DNA of 64,000 nt from Nitrospirales bacterium (GCA_031315915.1 JALDRK010000001.1:124001-188000); one strand, 5' to 3'. Positions 36,177 to 47,183 are shown, numbered from the stretch's first letter. Numbers and translations are program-made. The notes: generated by a model from the sequence alone, not told the origin.

Positions 36177-38156
36177 TTATTGGGGCGTGGAATGACTGAC
36201 CACCCGTGACATGCCTCCCTCATTCTTGATGTGTTTTTCCGAAGGTGCATGTGCGACAGGCCAGGTAATCAAACCCTGCACTCCATCGGTGCGAGGAATA
36301 TCCTTACCGGCTTTCATGGCATATATTTGGGGGAGATAATTTGTTCCATACCGAGAAATATAGAGGAAGACATGCTCCCGGGCATTGACCCGGACGGCCC
36401 AAGAATCAAAATCCTTTTGATAAAACTCCTCCGCCAATTGCATGGCCTCCAAACAACTAATGCCTCCAGGCTCATTTAAAGTGTAATAGTAGTCTAAGGG
36501 CATGTCATATTCATCTTGTTTATGAATGGTAATTCCAAATTTTTCGGGGTTTCTCACCATAGGAGTATGCCGGTATGCGACAAAATAAAACAGTTCCACC
36601 GAATGAACAAAGCGTTTATTGTCCAATAAAAACTGCCTGGTGTCTTCGGCCTCTTCGCGCGTTTCTCCCGGAAACCCATAAAATGCCATGACGTGGTTCC
36701 AAATACCGGCCTTGGCCGCTTCACGTAAATTATTTTCAATAACCGATTTTCTGGCATGTTTATCCATCAACCCCAGAACCCGCTCATTGGCGGATTCCAT
36801 CCCGTAATATAAAGTACAACAGCCGGATTCAACTGCCTGCTTCCAGATTTGAGGGTCCTGCAGCGATTCCTCAAAACGTATTAATGTGGTCCATTTAATA
36901 TGGACCTGTTCATCTATTAACAATTGAGTCACTTTTTTAAACAAGGCCGGAGGATACGATTCGTCGGCAAATAAAAAATGGTCGGCCCCGTATTTTTTCT
37001 GCAACGCCTTAATCTCACGAACCACATCCTGGCCGGGCTTGCCTCGATATTGATCAAAATACCCCTGTCCATGATCGCAGAATGTACATCGTCCCCAATA
37101 ACACCCTCGTGTCGCCAGGTAAGGCAGAATGCGTACAGGGACAAAGTACGAGTCTAACGGTAGACCATCAAAATCCGGCAAAGGCAATGCTGTCGTTTTT
37201 TCAGTATAAATATCGGTATTAACCTGAACCGTTTCATCCCGGGACCACATTAAATTCGGGACCTTCTCCCAAGATCGCTCACCGGCCAAGGCTTCTAACA
37301 GCCATAACAGGGCATGTTCCCCTTCATAGAGGATCGCAGTATCGAAAATCTGATTGAAAAATTCATGATGTTGGGGCCATTCCTCTTGCAGTCGAGTAAT
37401 GACATTGCCACCCACGGTGACATGAATATCCGGAAACTCAGACTTGATCATTTTGCAAAACGTCAGTCCCGCAAATAGCTGCATTTGGGTACCGATGGAA
37501 ATGCCCACTACCTCGGGTCGTTCCCGCTGTATGGCTGGAAGCACTAACTGACGACACACATCACGATAGACATTCGCCTGTTCATCATCAAGACAAGCTA
37601 ATACCTCGCGGGAGACGCCCGATCGATAACCCAGATTACTTTCCATCGGGTAAAAGACTAATGATGCCGGAAAATAGGCTGCCGAAATAAACTGCATAAC
37701 GTCTCGAAATACATTGAGGGCCCATTCCAATCGGGCAGCATCGTAGAACTCGTCACCACGAACCACGTGTTTGGCTTCAAGAACTTTTTCAGCCAAATCG
37801 ATGACATCTACATCCATCTGTTGCCGCAAGCAATTAAGTTGGTCCCGCTCTTTATCCGAAAGAGACGGGAGGGCTTCCCGTTCCTCTAATTTCTTTCGTT
37901 GTTGATCCATCCTCAACTTGACCCAGATCAAAAAGCTGTCACTGAAAAACCAATCATACATTTCAATATTGACGTCTTTTTGGATGACGGTATGACCGTG
38001 AGCCCGTAACACGGCAGTGAGACTCGGGAGGGCAAGATAAGGTGCGGTGGGAACCCATTCCGGAGGAAACAACAACATGATCCGGAATTTCCGCCTGGAC
38101 GTGGTCTCGTTCCCAGAGGATTCAATTGTGATTAAGGAATCGGGCATAACTGGCAC
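36177..38156 (-). CDS. B12-binding radical SAM protein, copy 1
   Basis: 659 residues. N-terminal cobalamin-binding type domain starts FRIMLLFPPEWVPTAPYLAL and covers about 25-290, including VGISIGTQMQLFAGL and VTVGGNVITRL. The radical SAM core follows with RGCYWGRCTFCDHGQGYFD, Cys pattern C-x4-C-x2-C (about 350-360), and the C-terminal part has LGLMDKHARKSVIENNLREA and FYGFPGETREEAEDTR. Family members methylate or rearrange unactivated carbons. The substrate is unknown. It is a tandem paralogue of the gene 28 bp upstream (38185-40077), with matching motifs throughout. Confidence 0.9.
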   Translation of the reverse strand: MPVMPDSLITIESSGNETTSRRKFRIMLLFPPEWVPTAPYLALPSLTAVLRAHGHTVIQKDVNIEMYDWFFSDSFLIWVKLRMDQQRKKLEEREALPSLSDKERDQLNCLRQQMDVDVIDLAEKVLEAKHVVRGDEFYDAARLEWALNVFRDVMQFISAAYFPASLVFYPMESNLGYRSGVSREVLACLDDEQANVYRDVCRQLVLPAIQRERPEVVGISIGTQMQLFAGLTFCKMIKSEFPDIHVTVGGNVITRLQEEWPQHHEFFNQIFDTAILYEGEHALLWLLEALAGERSWEKVPNLMWSRDETVQVNTDIYTEKTTALPLPDFDGLPLDSYFVPVRILPYLATRGCYWGRCTFCDHGQGYFDQYRGKPGQDVVREIKALQKKYGADHFLFADESYPPALFKKVTQLLIDEQVHIKWTTLIRFEESLQDPQIWKQAVESGCCTLYYGMESANERVLGLMDKHARKSVIENNLREAAKAGIWNHVMAFYGFPGETREEAEDTRQFLLDNKRFVHSVELFYFVAYRHTPMVRNPEKFGITIHKQDEYDMPLDYYYTLNEPGGISCLEAMQLAEEFYQKDFDSWAVRVNAREHVFLYISRYGTNYLPQIYAMKAGKDIPRTDGVQGLITWPVAHAPSEKHIKNEGGMSRVVSHSTPQ

Positions 38157-38184
38157 TACATCAACAGAAGAAATCCCGTTGTCG

Positions 38185-40077
38185 TTAAACGGTGGTCAGC
38201 TTGGTTGAAGGCGTGGGATCAGCATACTTAAATTGCAAGGAGGGTAATTGGTTCGTTCCAAAATGTGCCACGTAGAGAAACACATACTCCCTGACGAAAA
38301 TTCTGAGATCCCATCCTTCATAATGGTTTTGCTCAAATTCTTCAAACACCCGCTCGGCATCTTCAATACTTAGGCCATCCTTGACCGTATAATAGTAATC
38401 CAAAGCCAAGTCCCACTCAGGATTTTTATAGTACGTCACTCCAAATTTCTCCGGTTGCTTGGCTACAGGGGTATGACGGCTGAGATCAAACGTCCCGAAC
38501 CCGATGGAATGAACATGCTGGCGATTATCTTCCAGAAATTTAATCGAAAATTTCGCATCCTGGTAACGCTCTCCCGGAAATCCAAAGAACCCCATAATGT
38601 GATTCCACACCCCATGCCTGGAGGATAATTCCAGGCTCTGTTGAATCACTTCAGTGGTTGTAGCCTTGTCCATCAATTGGAGTACCCGCTCGCTGCCGGA
38701 TTCATACCCCATATGCAAAAATTTACAGCCGGAGTCCTGAGCGTCCTTCCACACCTCCTCGTCCAACAGACTCTTTTCGAATCGAATATGCGTGGTCCAG
38801 GCAATCTCCAACTTGGCGGCCAAAAGCTGTTTGGTGAGTTTCCGAAACAGGGCTGGAGGATAGGATTCGTCGGTAAAATGAAAATGGCGAGCCCCATATT
38901 TTTCTTTTAAGAAACGAATATCTTCGATGATCGGACCAATCTTTTTGGTCCGGTAGCCAGCGGTATACCCTTCCCCATGATCGCAAAACTCACACCGCCC
39001 CCAATAACACCCTCGTGTCGCCAAATAGGGCAATATCGTGTCAGGCACAAAATATTTGTCCATCGGCAACCCATCGAAGTCCGGTGGAGGCAATTCGGCC
39101 ATATCCTCAGCGTAAGTGGCCTCATTCACATGGATCCCTTGTGAATTCTTGAACAGTAAATTGGGAACACCCGATAAATCATTACCTGTCCCCACCGCCT
39201 CGACCAATCGAAGCAAGGCGGTTTCCCCCTCGTACACGATAGCACTATCAAACAGGTCAAACAGTTTGGGAGTCTCAGGCAGAACATCCCGCAGACGAGT
39301 CACCGTATTACCTCCCACCACGACATGGATATGGGGGAACTGCTCTTTGATCAGCGCACAGAAGGTCATGGAAGAAAATAACTGTTGCCGCAAGACAATG
39401 GAAATCCCGACAATCTCGGGTTGTGCTTTCTCAATCGCAGGTTTTAAAATCGCTTCAAAAACATCCCGATACACATTTACCTGGGTATCTTCGACAGCCG
39501 CCAGCACCTCGGAAGATACAAACAATTTATAGGACAGGTCCGTTTCCATAGGCGGCATGCAAATCCGAGCCGGCGCATAGACGAGAGATATCGTATTGGT
39601 CACTTCCCGAAACACATTGATAGCCCATTCCAATTTATCCCCGTCATAAAAGTCCGGACTGCGGACAATACGCTTGGCTTCTTCGGCTTTGGCAATTAAA
39701 TCCCCGATACGCCCCCTCGTGCATTCACACAGGGCAAGCTGCAATTCGACTTCGGCATCAGTTAAGTCTCTGATCTTAGAGAGTTTTTTCAATCGATCCA
39801 ATTGTTGAGGCACTTTTTTAAGGATTCTCCTTAAAAAATCGGAACTGAAAAACCAATCGTACATTTCAAATTGACATCTTTTGCACAACCTATGGCCCGC
39901 CTTTCGGTAATGCCGCGTTATGTGGCAGACTCGGAAATAGGTTCGTAGGTACCAGTCTGGCGGAAAGACCAGCATACCTTCTGGCCGTTTGGGAAACCAA
40001 TGGGGCCCCGGTTTGTTGGATGGAAACGTGGGCCATCGACCAATAATCAGTCCGCCTTTGTCATAATTAATTCTCAT
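38185..40077 (-). CDS. B12-binding radical SAM protein, copy 2
   Basis: 630 residues, clearly related to copy 1: MLVFPPDWY, EMYDWFF, VGISIVLRQQLFSSMTF, VVVGGNTVTRL, RGCYWGRCEFCDHGEGY and FFGFPGERYQDAK line up. The stretch at 39863-39893 reads HRLCKRCQFEM where copy 1 has HTVIQKDVNIEM; adding one base to each of three homopolymers (GG, AAAA, TTT) would restore HRVVQKDVNFEM. So the N-terminus is probably mis-sequenced or decaying. The true start is uncertain for the same reason. Confidence 0.85.
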   Translation of the reverse strand: MRINYDKGGLIIGRWPTFPSNKPGPHWFPKRPEGMLVFPPDWYLRTYFRVCHITRHYRKAGHRLCKRCQFEMYDWFFSSDFLRRILKKVPQQLDRLKKLSKIRDLTDAEVELQLALCECTRGRIGDLIAKAEEAKRIVRSPDFYDGDKLEWAINVFREVTNTISLVYAPARICMPPMETDLSYKLFVSSEVLAAVEDTQVNVYRDVFEAILKPAIEKAQPEIVGISIVLRQQLFSSMTFCALIKEQFPHIHVVVGGNTVTRLRDVLPETPKLFDLFDSAIVYEGETALLRLVEAVGTGNDLSGVPNLLFKNSQGIHVNEATYAEDMAELPPPDFDGLPMDKYFVPDTILPYLATRGCYWGRCEFCDHGEGYTAGYRTKKIGPIIEDIRFLKEKYGARHFHFTDESYPPALFRKLTKQLLAAKLEIAWTTHIRFEKSLLDEEVWKDAQDSGCKFLHMGYESGSERVLQLMDKATTTEVIQQSLELSSRHGVWNHIMGFFGFPGERYQDAKFSIKFLEDNRQHVHSIGFGTFDLSRHTPVAKQPEKFGVTYYKNPEWDLALDYYYTVKDGLSIEDAERVFEEFEQNHYEGWDLRIFVREYVFLYVAHFGTNQLPSLQFKYADPTPSTKLTTV

Positions 40078-41346
40078 CTCAAGTTCAGGTAAAAATTAAT
40101 TATTAATTTGAATATCTTCTATGAACAAGTAAGGGTAATGTGCATAAGAACGAAATAAAAATAACCTATTGATTTTCGGATTTTTAACATATCAGACTCA
40201 GCATTCTAAGCCTGCTAAGGTGCAATGATGGTCAAGAGTAAATTCATATAGGAGACTCTGGTCTGTCCTCAAAAGTTTCTTTGTGTTTCTTTTAAATAAT
40301 TGACCCATATCCTCATAGATTATCATATAGACCGGAGTTGTAAATCCGCCAAACGAGCTGATCCATTCATTATCAATAAATCTTTCGCCATTGGGCCAAG
40401 GAAGATGTGTGGAGGAGGACGCTTTCATGAACTCTGGCAACATGACGGAAAACGGAATTGGTCGATGATTGATTCGTTAGTCACCAATTCAGGCGCGCTA
40501 TGCCTGCTTCTTGGGAAGCAGTTGATTATCTGACAAACAACCTGGTGGGAAGCTCAAACCCAACCTCCATCAAGCAAAATCGCCTTGAGTAGCTATTCAT
40601 TCAATTTTTACATCGGGTCTATGGCCCAATTGTGGTGCCGCCTCACGAACCGTGGAACTGCCTCCTAAGCCATGATTCACATGTTCACGGACACCAGTCT
40701 GATGGATAAATCGGCTGTCCTGGTTGTCTACTATCCTGGACATAATACATCAGTTGCTGCTGCTCGATGCTGTCCGAAGGGGACTTGGTGTTTGACACTT
40801 CAACGCCTTCGACCACTAGCCGAAGAACGATGCGCTGGATCGTTTCAGCTTCAAAACCGCTTGCCAACAGGCTCATCAACACGTTGGATTCGAACGCCAC
40901 GGAGATGCTTTACAGCTCCGCCTAGGGTAGATACTCCCCTGCCTGACATACCCTCCTCTCTTCTCCCAGGGTGAGTGGCGAGATACATATGCCAATTAAC
41001 GCACTCAACAAAGATACCCATCATGCCGCAGGCCCTGAGCTGAACCATTCATAGGTTATGAAAACTACAGGAGAAGAAGAAAAAGTTAAGGAGGGGGATC
41101 TCGCGGCCCAAAGGTGCCCAAGCCCTGTGGGAATCACAAGAAGCTGGAACACAGCTGTCGGGGCCATAAGGCCGGCACACGCTATTCAGACCCTGAATAG
41201 CGTCCCTTCCTCCAATCCCGTCTACCGAATTTCTTCTCAAGCATCCTCCAAACAAAAAGTTTGTTGCATCGTTAGTGTTCTAACATCGCTACCCCTTCCA
41301 CCTGCCGACTCTCCTATTTCGTTCTAAGACGTAGAAACTATTCCTA
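40078..41346. other. 1.27 kb without a recognisable gene, inside a damaged patch
   Basis: Lies between two genes whose ends show indel damage. Minus-strand pieces look protein-like (40198-40443, containing FIDNEWISSFGGFT; and 40685-40900, containing SLLASGFEAETIQRIVL), and so does a plus piece at 40690-40770 (AVLVVYYPGHNTSVAAA). None gives a full frame or a family I recognise. A frameshifted gene may be hidden here. The first about 120 bp are AT-rich and could hold the promoter of the radical SAM genes. Confidence 0.4.
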
Positions 41347-41932
41347 TCATACTTTATCAGGGTCATACGTCATCCCAAGTTGGGGAAAGCCAACGCCTCT
41401 AACCATCAGCCGAGACTTCCATGCCTTTCGCTTGGCATAGTCTTGAACTTGATCCTGCTTCAATTTTCCGACGGAAAAATATTTGGCTTGGGAATGCGAA
41501 AAAAGTAAAAAAACCACTGACTGAAGTGAAGCCGGATGCATCGCGTAGTTCTCAGTCAGGTGAATGCCTGTGGCGCTTTCTCCACTTGAAGCAACTCAAA
41601 CAAGCAGCTGGTGTATCCAGCGCGGATAACCTGAGCAGTGCCGGATGCCACGATATTGTTCTTGAATAAGTTCCTTGGTTGCTCAATTGCTCATCTTGTC
41701 CATAGCCCCATTCCTTTCGCACTTCACGATGGAGCCACTCCGCAAACGCCTCCGCCAATCGATCCGCTAAGGCTTGGTCATGATGGCATTGGGTAATCGT
41801 CATGATCTTGTTCGAATCGCTGGCAGATCGCTTCGATGCTGACTCTGCCGTAACGGCAAATCCGATATAATCAGCCTTCCGCTGGATTGTGGGGTGCTGT
41901 GTTAATTGCGGCAAAGTAGGGCATAATTCCAT
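41347..41932 (-). pseudogene. metH: Frame-broken C-terminal (activation) domain of MetH
   Basis: In alternating minus frames this stretch spells the rest of the MetH AdoMet-binding activation domain: [40 protein letters not shown] with [30 protein letters not shown] and a last YDPDKV. At least five frame changes are needed to join them, some repairable by one base in a homopolymer (for example in the TTTTTTT run near 41505-41515). The AdoMet-contact loop RPAPGYP is not readable. It directly continues the intact 41902-45036 frame. Confidence 0.8.
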
Positions 41933-44900
41933 TCCCCTTTGGGTTTTTCGAGTTGCTGTCGTAGCGTGTGGAAGACGGAAATGGCTTCCGAACGGGTCTC
42001 CGTCGCGTAAATCGCGATGTCATCTCCTTGACTATTTGCGGGAAATAAACCATATACCCCTTTGGCCCTGAGCAACTTTTGGCCGATGATCTCCTGCAGA
42101 AGTTTCTGGGCATCGTCAAAAAGTTCTTTCGCTTTAGAACCTACCACGGAATCTTCAAATATCTTGGGATATTTTCCCCTTAATTCCCAAGCCTGAAAGA
42201 AAGGCGACCAATCGATAAACGGAACCAACAGGTCAAGCGACAAGTCCTCAAGGACTTTGGTGCCGAGAAAACTTGGCTTGGGAAGCACCGTCGTCTCCCA
42301 ATCAATGGGCACCCGACGTTTTCTGGCATCTTCTAACGTCAATAACGGTTTCGTCGTTTGCTTGCGTTCATACGCTTCTCGTGTTTTCTGTTGTTGAGCC
42401 TGCACATCTTGGATAAAGGCATCCTTTTCATCGGCGCTCATTAATTTACGAACTACATTCACGGCTAATGAAGCATCTAACACATGGACAACGGGGTTGG
42501 AATATCCCGGGGCGATTTTCACCGCAGTATGGGCCTTACTGGTTGTGGCTCCTCCAATTAATAAAGGAATGGAAAAGCCTTCTCGAGTCATTTCTCGGGC
42601 ATTATGAGCCATTTCATCCAGCGAGGGCGTAATCAGCCCGCTGAGCCCAATCATATCAACCTTTTCCTGCCGGGCGGTTAGCAAAATCTTGTCACACGAC
42701 ACCATGACCCCCAAATCAAGAATTTCATAGTTGTTACAGGCCAACACCACTCCCACAATGTTCTTGCCGATATCATGCACATCTCCCTTCACTGTAGCCA
42801 GAAGGATTTTCCCCTGAGTGCCTTTTCCCGATTGTGCTTTTTCTTTTTCCATGAAAGGAAGAAGATAGGCCACCGCTTTTTTCATCACTCGGGCACTTTT
42901 CACGACTTGAGGCAGAAACATTTTACCCGACCCAAACAAATCCCCCACGATATTCATTCCATCCATGAGAGGGCCCTCAATCACCTTCAGCGGGCTCGGG
43001 TATTTTTGGCGAGCCTCTTCCACATCCAGATCGATAAACTCGACGATGCCTTTAACTAAGGCATGAGAAAGCCGTTCTTCCACGGACCCTTGCCGCCATA
43101 CATCATCTTTCACCACGGCTTTTCCCTGTTGCTTCACCGTATCCGCAAAGGTCACCAATTCTTCGGTCGCGTCGGGGCGGCGATTCAACAACACATCTTC
43201 GACTAATTTGAGTAAATCTCTCGGGATTTCTTCATACACCCCCAATTGTCCGGCATTGACAATGCCCATATCCAAACCAGCCCTGATAGCATGGTACAGA
43301 AAAGCCGAATGCATGGCTTCCCGTACAATATTATTGCCACGAAAGGAAAAAGAAATATTGCTGACGCCTCCGCTGACTTTGCAGAACGGCAAGGTCGCTT
43401 TAATTTGCTTCGTAGCCTCGATGAAATTGACCGCGTAGGCATTATGCTCTTCCATACCGGTAGCCACGGTGAGAATATTCGGATCGAAAATAATGTCTTC
43501 GGGAGGAAAGTCCAGACGTTGAGTCAGAAGACAATAGGCCCGAGTACAAATTTCCACTTTCCGTTCAAGGGTGTCGGCCTGACCGGTTTCGTCAAACGCC
43601 ATCACCACCACGGCAGCCCCATATCGTCGGACGAGGCGAGCCTGTTCCAGAAATTTGCTTTCTCCTTCTTTCAGACTGATGGAATTGACGACCCCTTTAC
43701 CTTGAATACACTTCAGCCCTGCTTCAATGACGGACCATCTGGAACTGTCGATCATAATCGGCACACGGGCAATGTCTGGCTCGGAGCCAATCAGATGCAA
43801 AAATTCCACCATCGCCTTTTCCGAATCCAGAAGTCCTTCATCCATATTGACATCGATAATTTGGGCGCCTCCTTCGACTTGTTGGCGCGCTACGGCCAGA
43901 GCTTCTTCCGAATTCCCACTCAAAATCAATTTGGCAAACTTGGGAGAACCGGTCACATTCGTGCGTTCTCCAATATTGACGAAATTGGTTTCGGGTCGAA
44001 TGGTGAGGGGTTCAAGTCCACTGAGCCGTGTGACACGTGGCACGTGCGTTTTTTTATGCGGGGCAATATCTTTTACCCCGGCTGCAATCGCTCGAATATG
44101 ATCGGGCGTACTTCCGCAACACCCACCCACGATATTCAACCATCCCTGGGTGGCAAAGTCTCGAAGATCGGCCCCCATTCGTTCCGGAGTCTCATCGAAC
44201 CCCCCAAAGGCATTTGGTAACCCGGCATTGGGATAGCAACTAATGTAAATGGGAGCCACCCGCGCGAGTTCGCCCATATACGGCCGCATTTGTTTGGCCC
44301 CTAATGCACAATTGATCCCCACACTCAAGACATTGGCATGGGAAACGGAATTCCAAAAAGCCTCGATCAGTTGGCCCGACAAGGTTCGGCCACTCAGGTC
44401 AGTGATCGTCACAGAGGCCATGACAGGAATCGTGCGACGCACTTCTTCGCAATACTGCGCAATAGCATAAAAGGCCGCTTTGGCGTTCAATGTGTCAAAG
44501 ATCGTTTCGACCAAGAGGAGGTCCACCCCCCCCTCCACAAGGCCTCTGACCTGGTCATAGTAGGCGTGAGCCAAGTCATCGAAGGTCACTGCACGAAAAG
44601 CGGGATTATTCACATCAGGCGACATGGAAGCGGTTCGATTGGTAGGCCCCAACGCTCCAGCCACCCAGCACATCCGATCGGGCTGTGTGGCCAATACCCG
44701 TGCTACGGCCCGCCTAGCCGCTTGCGCTCCGGCCACGTTTAAATCATAAGACAAGTGTTCCATACGATAATCGGCCATGGAAATGGCGTTCGAATTAAAG
44801 GTATTCGTCTCAATAATATCCGCGCCCGCTTCGAGGTATTGCAGATGAATATCTTCGATAATCTTCGGCTGAGTCAGGGAAAGCAGATCGTTATTCCCTT

Positions 44901-45036
44901 TGACATCACAGCCATGATCTTTAAACTCTGTCCCTCGAAACTCACCCTCCCCTAATTGGTAGGTTTGGATCATCGTTCCCATGGCTCCATCCATGATGAC
45001 GATTCGAGTTTGGAGAGTATCTTCTAATCCATTCAT
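41902..45036 (-). CDS. metH: Cobalamin-dependent methionine synthase (open through most of the protein)
   Basis: Transfers a methyl group from methyltetrahydrofolate to homocysteine through B12. 1,044 codons are open. Homocysteine domain: [12 protein letters not shown] at the start, INCALGA and [10 protein letters not shown] with the zinc Cys residues (about 305). Pterin domain: [16 protein letters not shown] (about 355). Cap and B12 domain: [12 protein letters not shown] with the DxHxxG histidine (about 740). The activation domain begins at about 900 ([16 protein letters not shown]), but the frame ends after [11 protein letters not shown], about 190 residues short. The missing end lies downstream in broken frames (41347-41932). 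Full family length is about 1,225. Confidence 0.95.
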   Translation of the reverse strand: MNGLEDTLQTRIVIMDGAMGTMIQTYQLGEGEFRGTEFKDHGCDVKGNNDLLSLTQPKIIEDIHLQYLEAGADIIETNTFNSNAISMADYRMEHLSYDLNVAGAQAARRAVARVLATQPDRMCWVAGALGPTNRTASMSPDVNNPAFRAVTFDDLAHAYYDQVRGLVEGGVDLLLVETIFDTLNAKAAFYAIAQYCEEVRRTIPVMASVTITDLSGRTLSGQLIEAFWNSVSHANVLSVGINCALGAKQMRPYMGELARVAPIYISCYPNAGLPNAFGGFDETPERMGADLRDFATQGWLNIVGGCCGSTPDHIRAIAAGVKDIAPHKKTHVPRVTRLSGLEPLTIRPETNFVNIGERTNVTGSPKFAKLILSGNSEEALAVARQQVEGGAQIIDVNMDEGLLDSEKAMVEFLHLIGSEPDIARVPIMIDSSRWSVIEAGLKCIQGKGVVNSISLKEGESKFLEQARLVRRYGAAVVVMAFDETGQADTLERKVEICTRAYCLLTQRLDFPPEDIIFDPNILTVATGMEEHNAYAVNFIEATKQIKATLPFCKVSGGVSNISFSFRGNNIVREAMHSAFLYHAIRAGLDMGIVNAGQLGVYEEIPRDLLKLVEDVLLNRRPDATEELVTFADTVKQQGKAVVKDDVWRQGSVEERLSHALVKGIVEFIDLDVEEARQKYPSPLKVIEGPLMDGMNIVGDLFGSGKMFLPQVVKSARVMKKAVAYLLPFMEKEKAQSGKGTQGKILLATVKGDVHDIGKNIVGVVLACNNYEILDLGVMVSCDKILLTARQEKVDMIGLSGLITPSLDEMAHNAREMTREGFSIPLLIGGATTSKAHTAVKIAPGYSNPVVHVLDASLAVNVVRKLMSADEKDAFIQDVQAQQQKTREAYERKQTTKPLLTLEDARKRRVPIDWETTVLPKPSFLGTKVLEDLSLDLLVPFIDWSPFFQAWELRGKYPKIFEDSVVGSKAKELFDDAQKLLQEIIGQKLLRAKGVYGLFPANSQGDDIAIYATETRSEAISVFHTLRQQLEKPKGEWNYALLCRN

Positions 45037-45190
45037 TCGCGGATCCTTTCCAGGCTAAAATGAGTATCCTGTCGCAGCTTTCAAGCATTCATATAGAGCA
45101 TTCCTAATCGTACGCTGAGACAGCATGCATTCCTTGACTTCCGGGATTTTAAGGAAATAGGATGAAGAATTACGTCTAAAACTTTTCTTT

Positions 45191-45994
45191 ATGACATTTT
45201 TTCCATTCATTTGTAAAAACTTTTTCCGTACTCTTGTGCTGGGGTTCTTCATTTCAGGGGTTATCACATCGAGCTGTTTCATCCGCAATGTCCAGGCCGA
45301 ACCGTATTTCGAGGATGGGTACTTAGGCCTCACCCAAGAGGAACTCCGAGAAAAACTAGGGATTCCGATGGCCGTCCGATCTCGAAAAGCCGCTCTACGG
45401 GTATTCAGTTATTATTCGTTCCAGGAATGGGAAAAATACTTTAAAAACCTGGTCTCTCCCGAAAACGGAGAAGATGTCTATACCTTTAAACGTGGTGAAA
45501 CGAGCGTGCGATATTCTTTTGTTTACACCCCGGATTTAAATGAAGGGAAAGACTTCCCTACTCTGTATGTGCAACGATGTGAAATCGAATTCACTCCTGC
45601 CGTCCCGATAGAATCCATTCCCTCGCTGGTCCCTGAATTCATCCCTTCATCAGAAGGAGCCACACCGGCGTTTCGTTCAAATCTATGGGTATTGATATTC
45701 AAAGGTCCTCCAGCCCCAGAAACTCCTTTTATCGTCAAAGAACAAGGAAAGGAAAAGTTTTCCTGGTCATTGGCGTATCAAATGTTTTCGGTGAACGGAA
45801 TCCCCGACTACCTCACCCTTCATACCCCCATCGACCGCCTGGAAATCACAGCTCAAAGCCTTCAGGTGGTGAAAGCTCGTCAACGTCTGACTCACGAACC
45901 TATCCTCAATCCTTTTTCTCAGGAATTTGCCAAACGTCCCGACTCACCTCCCCCTCATAGAAAAGCCATTCCGCTTCCCCATTATGAAGACTAA
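45191..45994 (+). CDS. Exported hypothetical protein with BamE/SmpA-like start
   Basis: 267 residues. The N-terminal hydrophobic stretch (TLVLGFFISGVITSSCF) is a signal peptide or lipoprotein signal, ending VQAEPYF. The mature start GYLGLTQEELREKLGIPMAV resembles the 'G.t.eev...lG.P' opening of SmpA/OmlA-like folds. The rest has alternating strands and a Pro-rich tail. Likely periplasmic or outer-membrane associated; function unknown. Divergent from metH. Confidence 0.7.
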   Translation: MTFFPFICKNFFRTLVLGFFISGVITSSCFIRNVQAEPYFEDGYLGLTQEELREKLGIPMAVRSRKAALRVFSYYSFQEWEKYFKNLVSPENGEDVYTFKRGETSVRYSFVYTPDLNEGKDFPTLYVQRCEIEFTPAVPIESIPSLVPEFIPSSEGATPAFRSNLWVLIFKGPPAPETPFIVKEQGKEKFSWSLAYQMFSVNGIPDYLTLHTPIDRLEITAQSLQVVKARQRLTHEPILNPFSQEFAKRPDSPPPHRKAIPLPHYED

Positions 45995-46002
45995 GTAAGA
46001 AC

Positions 46003-46362
46003 TCATCCAAAGCGCAGGTCCCTGACATCTCCTATTAGCAAGTATCCCTCACCCCATTGTCGAGAGTCATATAAGTCCCATGGCTCTTGACTATTTTCCG
46101 GTTTCAAGCGAATACCCCAATTCCCTCCAAAAATAAGAAAGCTGGCTCCTGCACCAGAATCCTCAACGGGTTGGGCATAGGCAGGCACCTGCGGAGCTTC
46201 CGGATCATCAGACCAGCCGGTCACCTCGCACCATTCTCCCTGGGACAAGCGGTCATAGGATTTGACGTGAGTTACTACGCGTGCCGATCCTACTTCATTA
46301 AAACGAAGAAAATAGGATCCGTCAAAGTTCGGATTATTGTCAATTTCCAGAAACACGAACAC
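46003..46362 (-). CDS. Conserved-looking hypothetical protein
   Basis: 119 residues, no signal peptide, acidic and aromatic, with clear start MFVFLEIDNNPNFDGSYFLR and GGNWGIRLKPENSQEPWDLY in the middle. No family recognised. The composition and even periodicity look like a real cytoplasmic beta-rich protein. Convergent with the exported gene at 45191-45994, 9 bp apart. Confidence 0.5.
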   Translation of the reverse strand: MFVFLEIDNNPNFDGSYFLRFNEVGSARVVTHVKSYDRLSQGEWCEVTGWSDDPEAPQVPAYAQPVEDSGAGASFLIFGGNWGIRLKPENSQEPWDLYDSRQWGEGYLLIGDVRDLRFG

Positions 46363-46422
46363 TCCTCTTTCTTGACCCTAGGAGAAATCCATTGATAGAC
46401 TCGGCGTATTCCAGTAACCGAT

Positions 46423-46860
46423 ATGATAGCACATGACACCTCCAAGACATCCTCTACCTGCTCATCGCCTCATGAGAAAAATTCCGTGGAAGGCCCCAAA
46501 TCAGAAAACGTTTCCTCTCCTGTAAATGCTCCTATTCCCTTTATCTGTCGCCGCCCCGTTCGCGTTACCATTTATCTTTTTCTCGCGGCTTTTGTACTAT
46601 GGACGATTGCCTGGGGGGTGATACCTCGGTGGCTGGACCCTACCTTCGAACAACATTTGAAGGATAAAAACGTAATGGTCGGAATGACCCGCGAACAGGT
46701 GATGGAGGCCTGGGGGTCTCCCTATCAAATGAATGTGAGTTACACCGACAAAGGCATTAGACGAGAAGAATGGGTTTATGAAGATTGGTTAGATGCCAGC
46801 ACAATTAAACATCGCTACCTCTACTTTGAAGAAGGAAAACTTACTGGTGGATGGCATTAA
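46423..46860 (+). CDS. Membrane-anchored SmpA/OmlA-like protein
   Basis: 145 residues. A disordered N-terminus (about 1-45) leads to one membrane helix (IYLFLAAFVLWTIAWGV, about 50-67), then a SmpA/OmlA-like domain: VMVGMTREQVMEAWGSPYQM (about 88-107) and EEWVYEDW, ending YLYFEEGKLTGG. The fold is shared with BamE but the anchor differs, as BamE is a lipoprotein. Probably projects the domain into the periplasm. Confidence 0.7.
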   Translation: MIAHDTSKTSSTCSSPHEKNSVEGPKSENVSSPVNAPIPFICRRPVRVTIYLFLAAFVLWTIAWGVIPRWLDPTFEQHLKDKNVMVGMTREQVMEAWGSPYQMNVSYTDKGIRREEWVYEDWLDASTIKHRYLYFEEGKLTGGWH

Positions 46861-46898
46861 ACCGTTCTCCGACTCAATTTCAATGGGCACAGGATTTT

Positions 46899-47183
46899 CT
46901 AAGGAGTTTCCGTAATCTGAGCCCTCCGATTTTGCCCTGCTCCCCCTGAAATAATAAGGACACGTTTCCATTCACGAATTTGATAGACTCCCCAAGCGGA
47001 TGGCTGTCCCAGATAGTAAGCCTCGGGGTCTTCTCCTTTCGCACTGAGATAGATGGGTTCAGTAAACCCTTCATCTAACACATATTCCATGAGATTTTCG
47101 GTTGTGACCCCTTTTCCTCTAAGGGCAATTTTCCCTAAAAACTCCAAGATCGCATTTGGATCGGCAAGATTCACTGGTTCCAT
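46899..47183 (-). CDS. Small hypothetical protein
   Basis: 94 residues, acidic, no signal or membrane segment. Reads MEPVNLADPNAILEFLGKIA and AYYLGQPSAWGVYQIREW; no family recognised. It is on the opposite strand to its neighbours and has a plausible AUG but a weak ribosome site (GGAG about 14 bases upstream). Confidence 0.45.
   Translation of the reverse strand: MEPVNLADPNAILEFLGKIALRGKGVTTENLMEYVLDEGFTEPIYLSAKGEDPEAYYLGQPSAWGVYQIREWKRVLIISGGAGQNRRAQITETP

Noticed and set aside
40690-40770. Piece AVLVVYYPGHNTSVAAA, considered as a carbamoyltransferase start
   Set aside because: Resemblance is short and no downstream motif supports it; the patch is too damaged to call.
40861-40925. Possible tRNA on the minus strand (GTTCGAATC and CTGTAAA-like segments)
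   Set aside because: The T-stem does not pair and no acceptor stem or D-arm can be drawn, so it is not a tRNA.
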